Assembly (NCBI GenBank): GCA_030407005.1
Contig: JAUDYN010000004.1
Span: forward strand, 3,286,001 to 3,350,000
DNA from: Desarmillaria ectypa
Taxonomy: Eukaryota; Basidiomycota; Agaricomycetes; Agaricales; Physalacriaceae
Length of the DNA stretch: 64,000 bases
Reading direction: 5' to 3'
Part shown: in pieces, positions 1 to 12,700 of the stretch
How positions within the stretch are numbered: the first letter of the stretch is position 1
How the letters are laid out: every line of letters starts with the position of its first letter
The notes under the pieces: model-generated
The model's input: the letters and a program-made list of their open reading frames with translations, nothing else
Databases searched by the model: none
What the model was told of the DNA's origin: nothing
Made by a program: the position numbers and the translations under genes

Positions 1-759
1 TACTCCTCCGCCCTGATGCCACGCCTCGACAAATTTTAAATCTGCGTGAGATGCAGGAACATTGCAAGCGATCGGGCATATTATCCCTGTTGCGAAGGTG
101 CGAAAGACGAAACGTACAAATATCGGTTGTTTGTGGGACGCAGCTGTGGTTGACCGCTGAATTTGTCGAAAGAGGGATCGGATCAACAGGGGACAAGGCA
201 AATAGCAATATCATAACACGAATCGGTGTGCGCTCGAACTTGCCGAGGGGGGGCATTTATGAACCAGAGAGCCATACGAAATCAATATACTGCAGCAGGT
301 GGGGGACTGATTCGTATCCAATGTGTTGCACGGCAAGAGTAATATCGAGTCATCAATGCATCAGTTGAAGCATTGGGTCCAATGTAGGCGCCAAGGAGCC
401 AAATATAGCAGCCCTGTTTCGGGAATGTTCTTGTGGACACATTGCACAAAAACGAGGAAAGAATAGAAAATACCCTACGAACACAACGATATCTTGAACC
501 GAGAATATTGCTTTTTATTGTAAGTGAAGAATAAAAACTGCTCCTGCAAGAAGAGGTGACGGCATTACCCGCCTGTTCAGCAGATCACACAAGAGTGGAT
601 TGATCCATTTCGGGGCATTTCCCACGCTGAAGGAGCTGAGTTTGAAATTCATGAAGCGGTGAGCAGCAACTCTTAAGCAAACGACCACCGGAACGTCAGG
701 AAACATATCAGAAATCGTCCAGGAACTTCCAGGAAATTTCTCCCTTACCTTTGTACTTC
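1..759. other. Left-edge intergenic DNA and KDM5 upstream region
   Basis: I see no supportable gene here. The longest plus-strand frame (51-368) has no recognisable motif, low-complexity-free random composition and no continuation by splicing. The segment just before 760 presumably holds the promoter and 5' leader of the KDM5 gene, but I see no clear TATA box. Confidence 0.5.
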
Positions 760-3700
760 ATGCACGGCAGTCCCTCGACCTCGACGCCTCGAGGGTCGCC
801 CTCGAAACGGAGCAAATCCTCCCGATTCACCACGCCTACCCCAGCACAGGCCGTATCTAATTCTGCAAGCTCCTCCAAATTGCCAGACCAAACAACTCCT
901 ACATTTTACTCATGTATCAGTATTCCAGTCGAGGGCGCGATTCCAATTGAAGAAGACTCGACTCGTGATTCTAGGACTCCTCTGCCAGAGCCCTCCTCCG
1001 AACACAAGCGGGCACCACGGAAATCAAAGACAGATGCTCTGGCTGCTATGAAGGACAGAGAAATATCGTACTCGGTCGATCGTGATGACTCCGAGCCTCC
1101 CGACATTTTGGAAGAGATGTACCGCAATGCCGCCCCCATACCCGTCTCTCCCACACTTGACCTTTCTACTGTCAAAACAACAAGTCCTCGTGGCTATAAA
1201 CCTCCACCCAATGTTTCCCGCCCCTTTGAAATACAGGATTGTCCTGAATACTTTCCTACTGCCGAGGAATTCAAGGACCCGATGGCCTATGTCAACTCTA
1301 TCGCAGACGAGGCAAAAGCTTTTGGTATTTGCAAGATTGTACCGCCAGAAGGCTGGAAGATGCCTTTCGTGACAAATACCGAAGTTTGTGCATTTTTCAG
1401 CCGTTGCAACTTCTTTTTCTGATGATTGTCAATTTTCAGACATTTCGCTTCAAGACACGTCTGCAGCGTCTCAACTCGATAGAGGCTGCATCTAGAGCAA
1501 AGATCAACTTTTTGGAGCAGTTATATCGATTCCACAAGCAGCAGGGGAATGCGCGTGTTGTTATCCCGACCATCAACCACAAGCCGTTGGATCTGTGGCT
1601 CCTCAAGAAGGAGGTCAACAAACTAGGAGGATATGAAGCGGTAAGCATATCGGTGTCTTGGAGCCTGTAGTCTTTATCATATTATCTTTGGACCTCACCT
1701 TGCGGTATTCAGGTCACCCGAGACAAGAAATGGTCAGAGCTGGGCAGGCTCCTTGGCTACCGGGGCATACAAGGTCTGGCCACGCAGATCAAGCAGTCCT
1801 ATCTGCGAGTTGTCTTGCCTTACGAGCGTTTTTGCGACCAACCAAGGAATGCCCCTAACACACCTTCAAGCGCCCAGTCGGGCAAGCCGCTGAGTCGGTC
1901 GGACACCAACGGCATCGACCCTGCACCTACATTCAGTCCGCTAACACCTTCAAGCCCTCTTTCAGAACCGCCACTTGACTCGGAAGAGGAAGATGACGGC
2001 CCCGGCACACCCACTAAGCCCCGTCGAAGCAGGCGGGTCAACTCGTCTGATCCCATAGCTTGTGCGTAACTGCTTTCCCATCTTCGATATAAGCGCTCAT
2101 ATCATTATAGCGAATACAAAGAAATCCGCTAACGCTGGTCCTGCCGTCCCGGTTGACATACCGGCTGTTCTTCACTCCAAAATTGGCGCTAAAGAAATAA
2201 CAGAGGTGCGCTTTACTTCTATACCATGAAGATGGTTTCCCACTTATAAGCAAATCGTAAATATAGGCACATTGTGAAATATGCTTGCAAGATGACAATG
2301 GGACTTCTATGCTGTTATGTGATGGCTGTGACTGTGGTACGTCACATCTTCCCGGTATTTCTAATGATCTCAGGCGGCAACATAATCTCAGGCTTTCACA
2401 CATTCTGCTTAACGCCACGCGTAAAGAGCATTCCCAAAGGACAGTGGTATTGCCACGCCTGTCTTTCAGGGTCTGGCCGTGACTTTGGCTTCGACGAAGG
2501 CGATGAACACACCTTATCCAGTTTCCAAGCTCGTGACGCAGAATTTAGGCGCGTCTGGTTCAAAACACATCCCCCGCTAAGGCCGGAAAATGCCATGGAC
2601 GTCGACGATCCTACAAATACCCGTATTGGTAATGTGATACTCTCCGAGTACGATATGGAGAATGAGTTCTGGCGATTGGTCCAGACACCTCATGAAACAG
2701 TTGAGATTGAGTATGGTGCTGACGTGCACTCTACAACACATGGCAGGTGAGCGGCTTTATTTCCTCGGCTGTCTCGGCCCCGCTTACTGTCGTGAACAGT
2801 GCCATGCCTACTATGGAATCTCATCCACTAGATCCTTATGCAAAAGATCCCTGGAATCTTAACAACATTCCTATTGTCAACGATTCTCTGTTGCGGTTCA
2901 TCAAGTCAGATATTTCTGGCATGACTGTTCCGTGGACTTATGTGGGAATGACATTTTCGACTTTCTGTTGGCACAACGAGGTACGTTACTCCTGCCGATC
3001 ATAAAATGAGTAGCCTGGATTGATCATTACGGCAGGATCATTACACATACAGTATTAACTTTAGTAAGATTCGGATTGTTCATATTGCCGTCATATATTG
3101 ATGATTTTTGCAGTGCACTGGGGTGAAACGAAGACGTGGTATGGAATCGCTGGCCAGGATGCAGATTTGTTCGAAGCTGCAATTCGAAGCGAAGCTCCTG
3201 ATCTATTCGAAGCGCAGCCCGACCTTCTTTTTCAATTGGTCACACTCATGAATCCGCAACTTGTCAAGGAGGCTGGTGTTCGCGTGTTCGCCTGCAATCA
3301 AAGAGCGGGAGAATTTGTCATCACGTTCCCTAAATCTTATCATGCAGGTTTCAATCATGGCGTAAGTACTTGTCTTCTACCTCCGCGGCTTCAGAGAAAT
3401 CATCTTTATGTGCAGCTGAACTTCAATGAGGCCGTTAACTTCGCGCTTCCTGACTGGTTGCCCCACGGTAGAGATTGTGTGCAGAGATACCGTGACCACA
3501 GAAAGCTACCTGTGTTTTCGCATGATGAGCTGCTCATTACCATTACTCAACAGTCACAGTCAATCACAACGGCTATATGGTTGGTCTTAACGCTTATATA
3601 CTCTCCGCAGACCTGACAAAAATATCTGCAGGCTAATAGACAGTCTACGGGAAATGACGGATCGGGAAATGCGCGACCGCGAGACCGCACGATCTATGGG

Positions 3701-6700
3701 CATGGCGCAGATTTTGGACGAACAAGATCGACCAGAAGACCAGTATCAATGCGCTGTTTGTAAAGCGTTTTGCTATCTCTCTCAGGTCACTAGCAGTTGC
3801 ACTACGCAAGCCGTGTGTGTGGACCATGCGCATCTGCTCTGTGACAAGGCCGATCACCAGGCTACGTACACGCTTCGAAAACGCTTCTCGGACGATGAAA
3901 TACTGGAGATCCTGGCTAAAGTCGAAGAGCGTGCTGCCATACCCTCGACGTGGCAAACGAAGCTTTCCAAACTGCTCTCAGATAGCCCTAAACCACCCCT
4001 GCGCTCTCTTCGTGCACTTCTTGCCGAAGGAGAACGAATCAATTATCACATACCCGAACTTGCACATCTTAGAAAATGTGTCGCCAAGGCTAATGAATGG
4101 GTAGATGAAGCCAATGCATTCATCGTTCGCAAACAGAGTCGCAAACGGTCCAGGCGTTCCCGAGGCCGTCACACTTTGAACGACGTGGATGATTCGGATC
4201 GACCTGATCGAACTCTTGATGATTTGTATCAGGTACTGAAGAAGGTTGATATGCTCGGTTTCGACTGTCCCGAAATAGCGGCGCTACAAAATTTGGCTCA
4301 GCGGGCTGAGGATATGAAGAAACAGGCTGATGTGCTCATGGGAGAAGATCAGGACACTGAAGCTGAAGACTATATCGAGCGATGTAGACGTCTTCTCTTA
4401 GAGGGTTCGTCTTTGAATGTCCTACTTGATGCATTGGTACGGGTGGAACAGATTGTCGAAAGGGTGCAGTTGAGCAAGGAGCTCAAGGAGAAGTTGGATG
4501 ATGGGGAGATTACGCTGACGCTAGAGGAGGTGCGCCAACTCCTGACACGTACTCGTGCGTGCAATATGTCTGCCGACGATAAGTATGTGCAGCTATTAGA
4601 AAGCCGGCAACGCGTCGGAGATACTTGGGAGGATCGGGCAAAGAGTGTCCTCTCCCTACCCATCAAAACCATCGAAGAGCTGGAAGAGTTTGCTAATCTG
4701 GACAGTAGCATTCCCATCGATCCTACAGTTCTCGACCGACTCATGCAGGCTCGTGCCAAAGCGAAAGACTTCGAAAAGCAGGCTCTGGCTTGGCTGCATC
4801 CTGAACCCGATATATCAAAACCCCGACCACAGGACGTCATGCGCCTTGTAAACCGTGCTGAGAAGGACTTCAAGATAGCTGCCGTGCGCGATCTCAAAGT
4901 CACTGCTGAAATCGCAGTTGACCTTGAAACACGATGCGAACAAGTGAAGAACAACAAGTATCGCAAGTCTTCGAATGAGGATTTGTTCGCTACTTTGAGA
5001 CAGTGGCGCTCTTACACGCGAGACCACCTCAAAATGTTTACTTTGCCGTTCTTTGACGAAGTCGAGAAGGAGCTTGGAAAACACGAACAGTGGCTGAAGG
5101 AGCTACCTTGGTGGTGCGAGGAGCACGAACAGCCCGAGGGTCAGGATATCCTTGATGACGTGATGGCTTGCACTCGCCAAGAGGACGACGACCCTCCTAC
5201 CGACGAGTTCTTCACTTGCATCTGCAACAACCCTGTGCGTCCCCCGCCTGCCGGAATACCATCTGATGCCGTTCAATGTGACTATTGCTTCGCTCGATTC
5301 CATGGAGAATGTGCCAAAAACGGAGGTTCTTGTCCGTTTTGCGACCATCATCATTGGAATGGCGAAATTCGTAAGGAACGAAACTGGCATTTCTGCTACC
5401 TTCCTCACATCCTCCGGAATGCACCTGATATAACCAAGAACTATTCCGATGACTGGCGGCAGTTGCAGATCATCATTCATCGCGTAGATCGCCTATCAGC
5501 CGTGATTGGGCAGTTTCTGTCGTATACGTCACAACCTGATCATCAGCGACCCGATTTCATTCACCAAGTCCGACACTATATGCGTAAACTCTACAAGATC
5601 CAATTTGCTGTTTCCCCCAACCCCGACGTTTCTTTTGGGCTTGACCTTGCCCAACTCCACCGCATATTAGCTGGACGACCTCCTCTTGTGCGACCGAAGA
5701 AACGCAAACGGCCCAAGTTCACGTTTGGCCAAGACATTGACCGTGACTGGTCAGACGGGACCCGATGCATTTGCAGAGGTCGTACACCTTACCTTCTTAA
5801 TTATGCAACGGTTCAATGCGAGTCATGTGAGAAGCACTATCACTCAGGTTGTGTCTTCTTCCCTCAGGAACCTACGGCTCATGCCCGGAAGCATTATATA
5901 TGTCCTCTTTGCTGTTTACGGAAGGGAAGGCCTTATCCTTTTGCTGAAGTTAGGGTTAAACCATACGGTGAGTTGCTCAATCTAACACTGCAGAATCTAG
6001 TGGTGATATCTCTTGAAGCAGAAGGCAACATCGCTCCTGAACTCTACGTCAATGTTGAAGAGATGCTGGAAAGTTGTAGTAAAGATATTATTTACAAGAA
6101 GCTACCTCCGCCGTACATGGCGACGCTTTTCGTTGAGCTGGTTAAGTTCAGCCCTGGTCAGCCGGAGACGCCAAATGTGGAGCCGCATCCGCTGTCCTCT
6201 TCTTCAATACCCCCACCTAGTTCTTCTCGAGCTTCCCTTCCTCCCCACAATGGCGTGTCTCATCATACCCGACATCTTCCCGCTGCTATACCTGTAGCAT
6301 CATCTTCTCGACCGTTATCGCATTCGCCATCGTCTGGTCAACATCCTCCACCCCCTCCGTGGTCTCGGTGGAACACGTCTCTTCCTCCTCCCGGGTCATC
6401 ACCAACCTTGCCGCGACGGGAAATCATTCCGATTGAGCCTCAACCTCTGAGAAAGCGCAAGCACTATGATGAATCTCCCTTGGAAGAGTTCAGGCATCTT
6501 AGAGCGCCATCTCCAAAACGACGCTCTCTCGAGCCTCCGAGTCTCCCATCGGCCTCTCAAACAACCACACCCGTCCTTCCTCCTCTACACACGCCCCGTC
6601 AGACGCTCTCTCCGTCTCTCGCTATGATCATGTCTACGCCAGATCCACCGTATTCAGGTCCTACATACGATGCGCATAATGCCCGTTTACTTGATGTCAA

Positions 6701-6734
6701 GACCTCACCTTCTCTTTTACCGAGGAATAGGTGA
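760..6734 (+). CDS. KDM5/JARID1-type histone H3K4 demethylase
   Basis: Fe(II)/2-oxoglutarate-dependent nuclear demethylase of trimethyl-lysine 4 on histone H3, a transcriptional regulator. My model has 11 exons: 760-1383, 1440-1640, 1713-2061, 2111-2205, 2267-2336, 2392-2746, 2800-2980, 3036-3063, 3114-3361, 3416-3579, 3632-6734. They sum to 5,418 nt, an intact 1,805-residue frame. Domains in order: JmjN (~160-205), ARID (~210-315), PHD1 (~424-470, with [11 protein letters not shown]), JmjC (~566-735), C5HC2 zinc finger (~809-842), helical PLU-1 region (~870-1190), PHD2 (~1300-1350), PHD3 (~1480-1535) and a Ser/Pro-rich tail. The iron ligands are present: H and E in WHNE (~623, 625) and H in FNHG (~716). 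The cofactor region reads [14 protein letters not shown] as in the family. The ATG at 760 is the first in-frame methionine upstream of JmjN. The complete set of catalytic and reader domains suggests an active enzyme. Exon joins were chosen by hand. Confidence 0.93.
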
Positions 6735-7084
6735 TGCATAGATTTTGGGTTTAATTGTTGGTCTGGTATACTTTTTATGCTCTACATGCTGTCTTATCTA
6801 TACGTCCTCTCCCTTGTAACATCAATGTTATATTATAAACAGGAAGAAACACGCCCTTGATAGTTACGTGTGCGGTGTGAACGAAGAAGAAAGTACGACA
6901 CGACCTGGATATGGCATCACCTCCATGGAGTGAGTAAATAACTTCCGAGCTGTTTACTGTAAAGGACAAAAGTAGGTGCAAGTGCCTACGTTTATCAACT
7001 CTTACAATATCTGGTTCCGTATGACCGTAATGTCAATCGTGATAGAAATACAACAAGTATAATAACAATATTAAGTGCTAAAGT
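6735..7084. other. Convergent 3' spacer
   Basis: 350 bp between the converging KDM5 and CorA stop codons. It is AT-rich and should contain both 3' untranslated regions and polyadenylation signals; no other feature is visible. Confidence 0.5.
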
Positions 7085-9505
7085 CTATCGCAACATAAAT
7101 TTATAAGTTGAATAGCCTCCGATGAGAGCAAAAGTGGCGAGACAGGCAATTATCGAGATGAACCAGGCGTAGCCCTGAGAATGCCGTTGTAAATAACGTG
7201 AAAATGAGATGATTCTTGACAAGACTCACTGGGGCATCCTGGCCAGGGACGTGGACGTTCATTCCCCAAAGACCTAACAACAGATTCAGGCCCGTAGATG
7301 ACATGTTTGACGCTGAACGTACCGGTAATCAAGTTCATCGGGATAAGTACTGTACCAAGCGCCGTCAGCTTCGAGAGAACGTCATTGATCTGATTGTTGG
7401 CATCCGTCATCTCGATAGAGATCTGAGCCAGGTAGTTCGAATGAGAACGAGAGAGAATCTTCTCGTAGTGGTTGAGATTCTGCGTCATGGTGATTAGATG
7501 ATCTTGAATATCCGAGAGGTAAAGGCCCTAGGAAGTGTCCGTGAATATGACGGATTGTACATGGCGGCGAAGAACTTACAATGTCTGAAGTTGGCGCAAC
7601 TTGCCAATTCTCATTGCACCTCTTCGCCAATCCCTTCACGACATCAGCTTTGTTTCCCATAAGCCGAAGGAGGCCCATGACCTTCTTTCTACAGGTACCG
7701 ATCCTCCGAAGCATATCGCTCTGCTCTGCCCCCTTAATTATGAGCACGATCTCGTCGATATTGTCGACTTCATATTCGATATTTTGAATTAGCGGGCCGA
7801 ACGCATCAGTAATGTCATCAATGAGAGCGTAGGAAATCCAGTCGGAGGTGACGTTGATATAGTCCTTTAACTGTTTAATACGCCGACGGACGTTTTGCGG
7901 GTGAGGAGTGGGTCGGAAATGGAACTAAGCCGCAGAAGATTATAAGGGCTGATACATACGACGACACATCGAAAAGTCTTACCGATATAGTACCTTCACG
8001 GAAAACGATAATATACATATTGAGTGGTTCTAGATGTGTAGGGCTGTATGGATCCTGGTCAAAACTGCGGAAACAGACCAGGTAGTAATTGCGAAAGAGC
8101 TCGATTTTCTCGCGAATTTCTTCCATCTGGATGTCTTCAGTTGTGAGGGGATGAATCGAGAAAACCTGTGGAGTCGTGAGCACATACAGAAGGGCGAGAG
8201 CATTAGATGACCATCCACCTTACTCAATACTTTCATTTCCTCATCTGTAGGACTTTGTACATCCAACCACCAGGTTGAACCGTCGAAGTTGCCATTCGGT
8301 ATCATACCACCGGTTATCCTATTACCATTGTCATAGGAAGGCTTTTCAGCTGGCGGAAAATAACTATGCGATCCGTTTCTTGGCGCATAACTTTGGCGTC
8401 TATCGGGTTGTGTAAAAGCGGATGACCTATCACTTTTGGGGTGAGGGTTCGAAGGCGACGGTGCTGCAATACCGGAAAAGAGATCTTCAAATGATTGACC
8501 GTCGGCGGGTAGTTCGCTAAGACTCCGTGCATGAATGGTAGCAGAGAGTGCGTTGGAGTAAAAAGAGAAACGGTAAGGCCGATCATGGCCAGTGTTTAAG
8601 ATACCAAACCCTGGTCCAGGTTGAACTTGGGCAGGAAGATCGTCAGTCGAAGAAAGAAGCTGGGTGCTACCAAAAGACGTCCCAAGACGGCCAGGAAGAG
8701 GAGGAGGAACTGCGCCTGAGTTTCCTTCAAAAAGAGCAAGCTTCTTGCCGATACCTTTCCGCTTACGAGGATTCGCGTTGCTCTGGCTGAGCTTGCGCTG
8801 ACGAGCCGTACGGGGGGTCGGGATTGTGAAGACTGAAGGGCCTGAACTTTCCGAGGGACCTTCGTTAGGCAAGTTCCGCGACTCAGGTAGCGCAAGTTTT
8901 GTTTTCGGGGATGTTATACCCAACGTCACCTTTTCTGTCTCTGCAAACTCCTCCATAATTCTAAAGTCGAATCTGGAATGGGAAGCATTTGCCTGATATG
9001 TAGGCAGACCGAACGCAGAAGATGAAGGATCATCGTGACATTCGCAGTTGGTGTCAAGGCTGACGAGTAAGGATGGATCATGACTCTGGTGAATGTGGCC
9101 GCACAAGTCGACGAAGGACGGCTGTCGTCTCGTCGCCGCTGCATCTTCTCCAGCAATATCAGCTTCTGCATTGCCTCGTGCGATGTTAATCTCGTTCTCC
9201 TCATTTGGTGAAAGCGCCGATATCGCATCCTGAGGAGCTGGAGTTTCGTATGGAGACGACACTGGAGACGATATTACAGTCTCTCGACGTGCTCTGGAGA
9301 GATGCATGGCCATGTCAACGTCCATGGTCCTTTGGCGTTCCCTTACTTGGGGGTCATTGGGGTCGAAAGAGCGAACAAGAGTAGGTGAATGTCGAGGACG
9401 GTCATCGCTGGGACTGACGCTGTCCCTGCGACGGAGTGGCGAGCCGCCTCTCGCGGGAACCGGCGAGATCGACAGGATAGAAATGTCCTTTGGAGGCGTA
9501 CTCAT
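7085..9505 (-). CDS. CorA/Alr1-family magnesium transporter
   Basis: Membrane channel-type Mg2+ transporter, most like fungal Alr1/Mnr2 (plasma membrane or vacuole). About 720 residues from six exons. The first exon, ending near 8222, gives a long Ser/Pro-rich cytosolic N-terminus of some 430 residues. Later exons give the CorA core: VFSIHPLTTEDIQ, the beta-strand IIVFREGTIS, a helical stalk with RRRIKQLKDYINV and NQINDVLSKLTALGTVLIP, and the first membrane helix ending in LITGLWGMNV. GMN is the selectivity-filter signature of the family. A second membrane helix follows (AWFISIIACLATFALIGG) and the protein ends in a short basic tail. The GMN motif is split by an intron (about 7265-7316), so it only appears after splicing. 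The ATG at 9505 was chosen over an upstream in-frame GTG. Two membrane helices plus GMN make the family secure; the membrane of residence is inferred. Confidence 0.92.
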
Positions 9506-9770
9506 CGTCACAGGCAGCGACAGAGAGCACCAAATGGAAGTTTTGTCTCACAGCGCACCGGCAATTCCCTGTATATGGAATGTGCCCGGCGCTCGGTCGA
9601 TTATAAAATCATAGCGGCACCCTTCTATCTCGAAAAAACCGTCCTCATAAAATGTTACATGATTGTAATGATACCAGTAATAAAAACATGACGAATGCAA
9701 CTAGACTACATTAATCGAAAGTCTACCTGATGTACAGAGCATTGAGAAAGCGAGATAACAATAAACACAG

Positions 9771-12700
9771 CTATATACCATTTAAAACACCTAATATCAT
9801 ATTTATCATCTCTTCATTAAACCCACCTTCAGCAGCTAAAGCCGTACGCCAGGAAGTCTTCAAGGAATCAGATGGCGACTCCACCTGTGGCACCATGATA
9901 GCTCGGCACGCATTTTCAATCCTTCCAGCCATGGAGTCCAGCAGCAACATGAGGTCAGTCCCCGACATGCTATCGTTCATGGATGGAAGAAGCATGTCAG
10001 GATCACCATATAGATACTTGGGAGGGGGGTCTTCGGCATCTTCAATGGATGCTGAGCTCTGCTTCCTTTCCGGTGCTGGCTCCTCCTCGACCCTACGGAA
10101 GATGCGGCCGGTCGCTAGTGCCTCAAGGCGGAGGCAGAGCATCCCAAGGTCGCGCATTTGACTGATGCTGAACTGAACACGAGAACCGGAAGGGTTGGAA
10201 GATGCAGGTTTCGCTTGGAGCTGCTTCCTTCCTTCCAGCTCGGAAGGGTAAATTGTAGAAAGGGTCAGAGGCGTCTCCAGGCCTTTTAGCTTCACTTCTC
10301 CCACGGGGACGACAACCATCCCCATACGGCGAATACCCTCCAGAGCCTCATAAAGCGGATCGGAAGGATCAACCTCCGCCTCAGAATCCATCGCCCTACT
10401 CATCTCCAGCTCCTTGAGAACCTCCGCACTACACATAATCTGCCCGCCCTGCGCACTCTGTTCAATCCGTGCTGAACGATTGACCATGGGGCCAAAGTAG
10501 TCCATTCGATGGGTGATAGGATCAACTTCACATATCGGAGAACCGGAATGCATGCCCATGCGAACAGAAAGTCCCCGCGCAACGAGACGATCTTGGTTAT
10601 CATACACCGGCTTACCATCTTCACATTCCAACATCTCCAACGGCCAAGCCTCCTGTAGCAACGCTAGCTGGATCGTGAGACACCACCACAGCGCAGAAAC
10701 GGCCGTCTGGAAGCAGATCACAAACGCATCTCCCTCAGTCTTCACTTCATAACCACCGCAGAAGCGCAGATGACGACGGAGAAGCTTATTATGCATAGTA
10801 ATTGCAGACCGCATTCCCGGATTAACGTCCCACAGAGGTGTGGAATTCCTGATATCTGTGAAAACGATGGTGACGTGACCAGTGGGCGCAGAAACCTCCT
10901 CCGTCAGACGGCTAATGTCTCGGTCGATAATTTGATCTCGTGGCCGACGTGGGAGACGCTTAGCGACGAGCAATGGATCAACAGCTGGATCCAACGTTGG
11001 CTGGCGAGAACGCGAATCGGGTAGTTTGAACAAGTCACCAACAGAGATAACCATAATCATGGTGCTCCCTTCTGCTCCATAACTAATGGCAAAATCACGC
11101 AGCTTCTGCGCCGCAATCATAGGATCGCCTCGTTCTCGTCGGGCAATGTCAATGGCCGTCTGATAAGAGACGTAATCCCAGAGGCCCCGATTCCCGATGA
11201 TGACAAACTCATCCAAATCATTTAGCTCCAACGAATGCACATCAGGACGGGCGTTGACCACAGGAAGAAGATGGAAGAAACCGAACGACCGTGAGATGTC
11301 GATCTCGTCATTGACCAGTCCAGGAGGCGATATCCACCCTTCAGCTTTTCGTATACGCTTCGTCTCTTCCCTATCATATGGGTCGTGCTTCGTTGACAAC
11401 AACTGCGCATTGCCACCTCTGGAAACCACTGCTAGCGCATTACCTGCGTTCGCAACATACATCGTCTTCCCAACAAAATACAGTACAACTCCGGAAGCAC
11501 CACTCCGTGTCAAAAAGGCATCATGTGAATGAGAAAAACTGCCGGGGCTGGAACTCCCAGACAGCTTCCTATTCGAAGAGAAAAGGGAGTCATGCAAGTC
11601 TTGGTTGAGCTTGAGAAATGTGCGGCGCAAGGCATCCGGAACTCCTTCACTATGTTGGGCATTCAACGAGCTCAGCTGGGTCATGAAGACTTCAATGAAT
11701 CTGTCATGCAGGTACTTCGCTAGCCGATTAGAGCTTGCACCACTTGCAAGCGCTTTCGGAGGCTGCGCTCGTCCGAACATCGCGAAGACCGACTCTCCCG
11801 GGCGACCCGGAAACTCATGAACGAGATCAAGCATATTGAGATGCTCATTCTTTCCCAGGGTATCTGCGATGCCATAGCCCATACCCATAACAGTGGAAAG
11901 CGACGTTCGGACTCGACGGTCGTCATTCTCATCGGGAATGTCAACGCTGGCGTTTGACCCGGTGGTTGTGATGGTAACATCCATGAGTCCTAGGACGCGA
12001 AGCTGCGTCAGGTCCGTAAAACCAGCCAAAGATTGTCGACTGATAGAATTCAAATCGCGACTGTAACGATGGTTCGCAAGAAGTCTGGAATCAGCCTTGA
12101 TCTGCAGCCTCTTGTTCCCGGAAAGATTGAGATACTTCAGGTTCTTATTAAAATTCCTGAGGGAGAGACAGGTTTGAGTGGTTCATTGCAGAAAAGCATC
12201 CGTCTAACTCACCAGTTCCAATCGAACTCCCAATTGTTGATATTGTAACGCAAGATATTGCTTCCCACATCCAAAGTCATTAATGACTTGATCTTCCCCA
12301 GTTCCTGGGGCAGCGTCTGTAATTTGTTCCCGTTCAAGAACAGTACAGAAAGCTTCGTCAACTTCGGAAGATCCTCCGTCGGAATAGCCGTCAGCTTATT
12401 TCCGCTTAGGTACAGTTCCTCCAGCTTGGTAAGATACCGGAAAAATGTCGCAGGTAGATCTTGAATCTCGTTGAATGAGAGATTCAGGACCCGAAGCTCC
12501 CTAAATATCGTCAAGGGAAGGAGAACTTCATCGGTGAACTGATTCTCTCCCAAATACAGCTTCTCCAATGAATACGCCAGTGGTGGCATGCTACAGTGAG
12601 TCAGAGACGCCGTGGATGTTTTCCTCTCTGCCACAAAGGAAATATCTCCAGATGAGCTTCTCGCACCAACGCTCATGCTTGCTGGGTAATGCCAGATGTT

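Noticed and set aside
51..368. 105-codon plus-strand frame at the left edge
   Set aside because: No motif, no conserved pattern, no splice continuation; looks random.
4370..4966. 198-codon minus-strand frame inside KDM5
   Set aside because: Antisense of the PLU-1 helical region; Ser/Arg-rich as expected from the reverse of acidic coiled-coil codons.
5960..5996. Short GT-AG pair inside the last KDM5 exon
   Set aside because: It would give a 28-nt intron, too short, and the frame is open without it.
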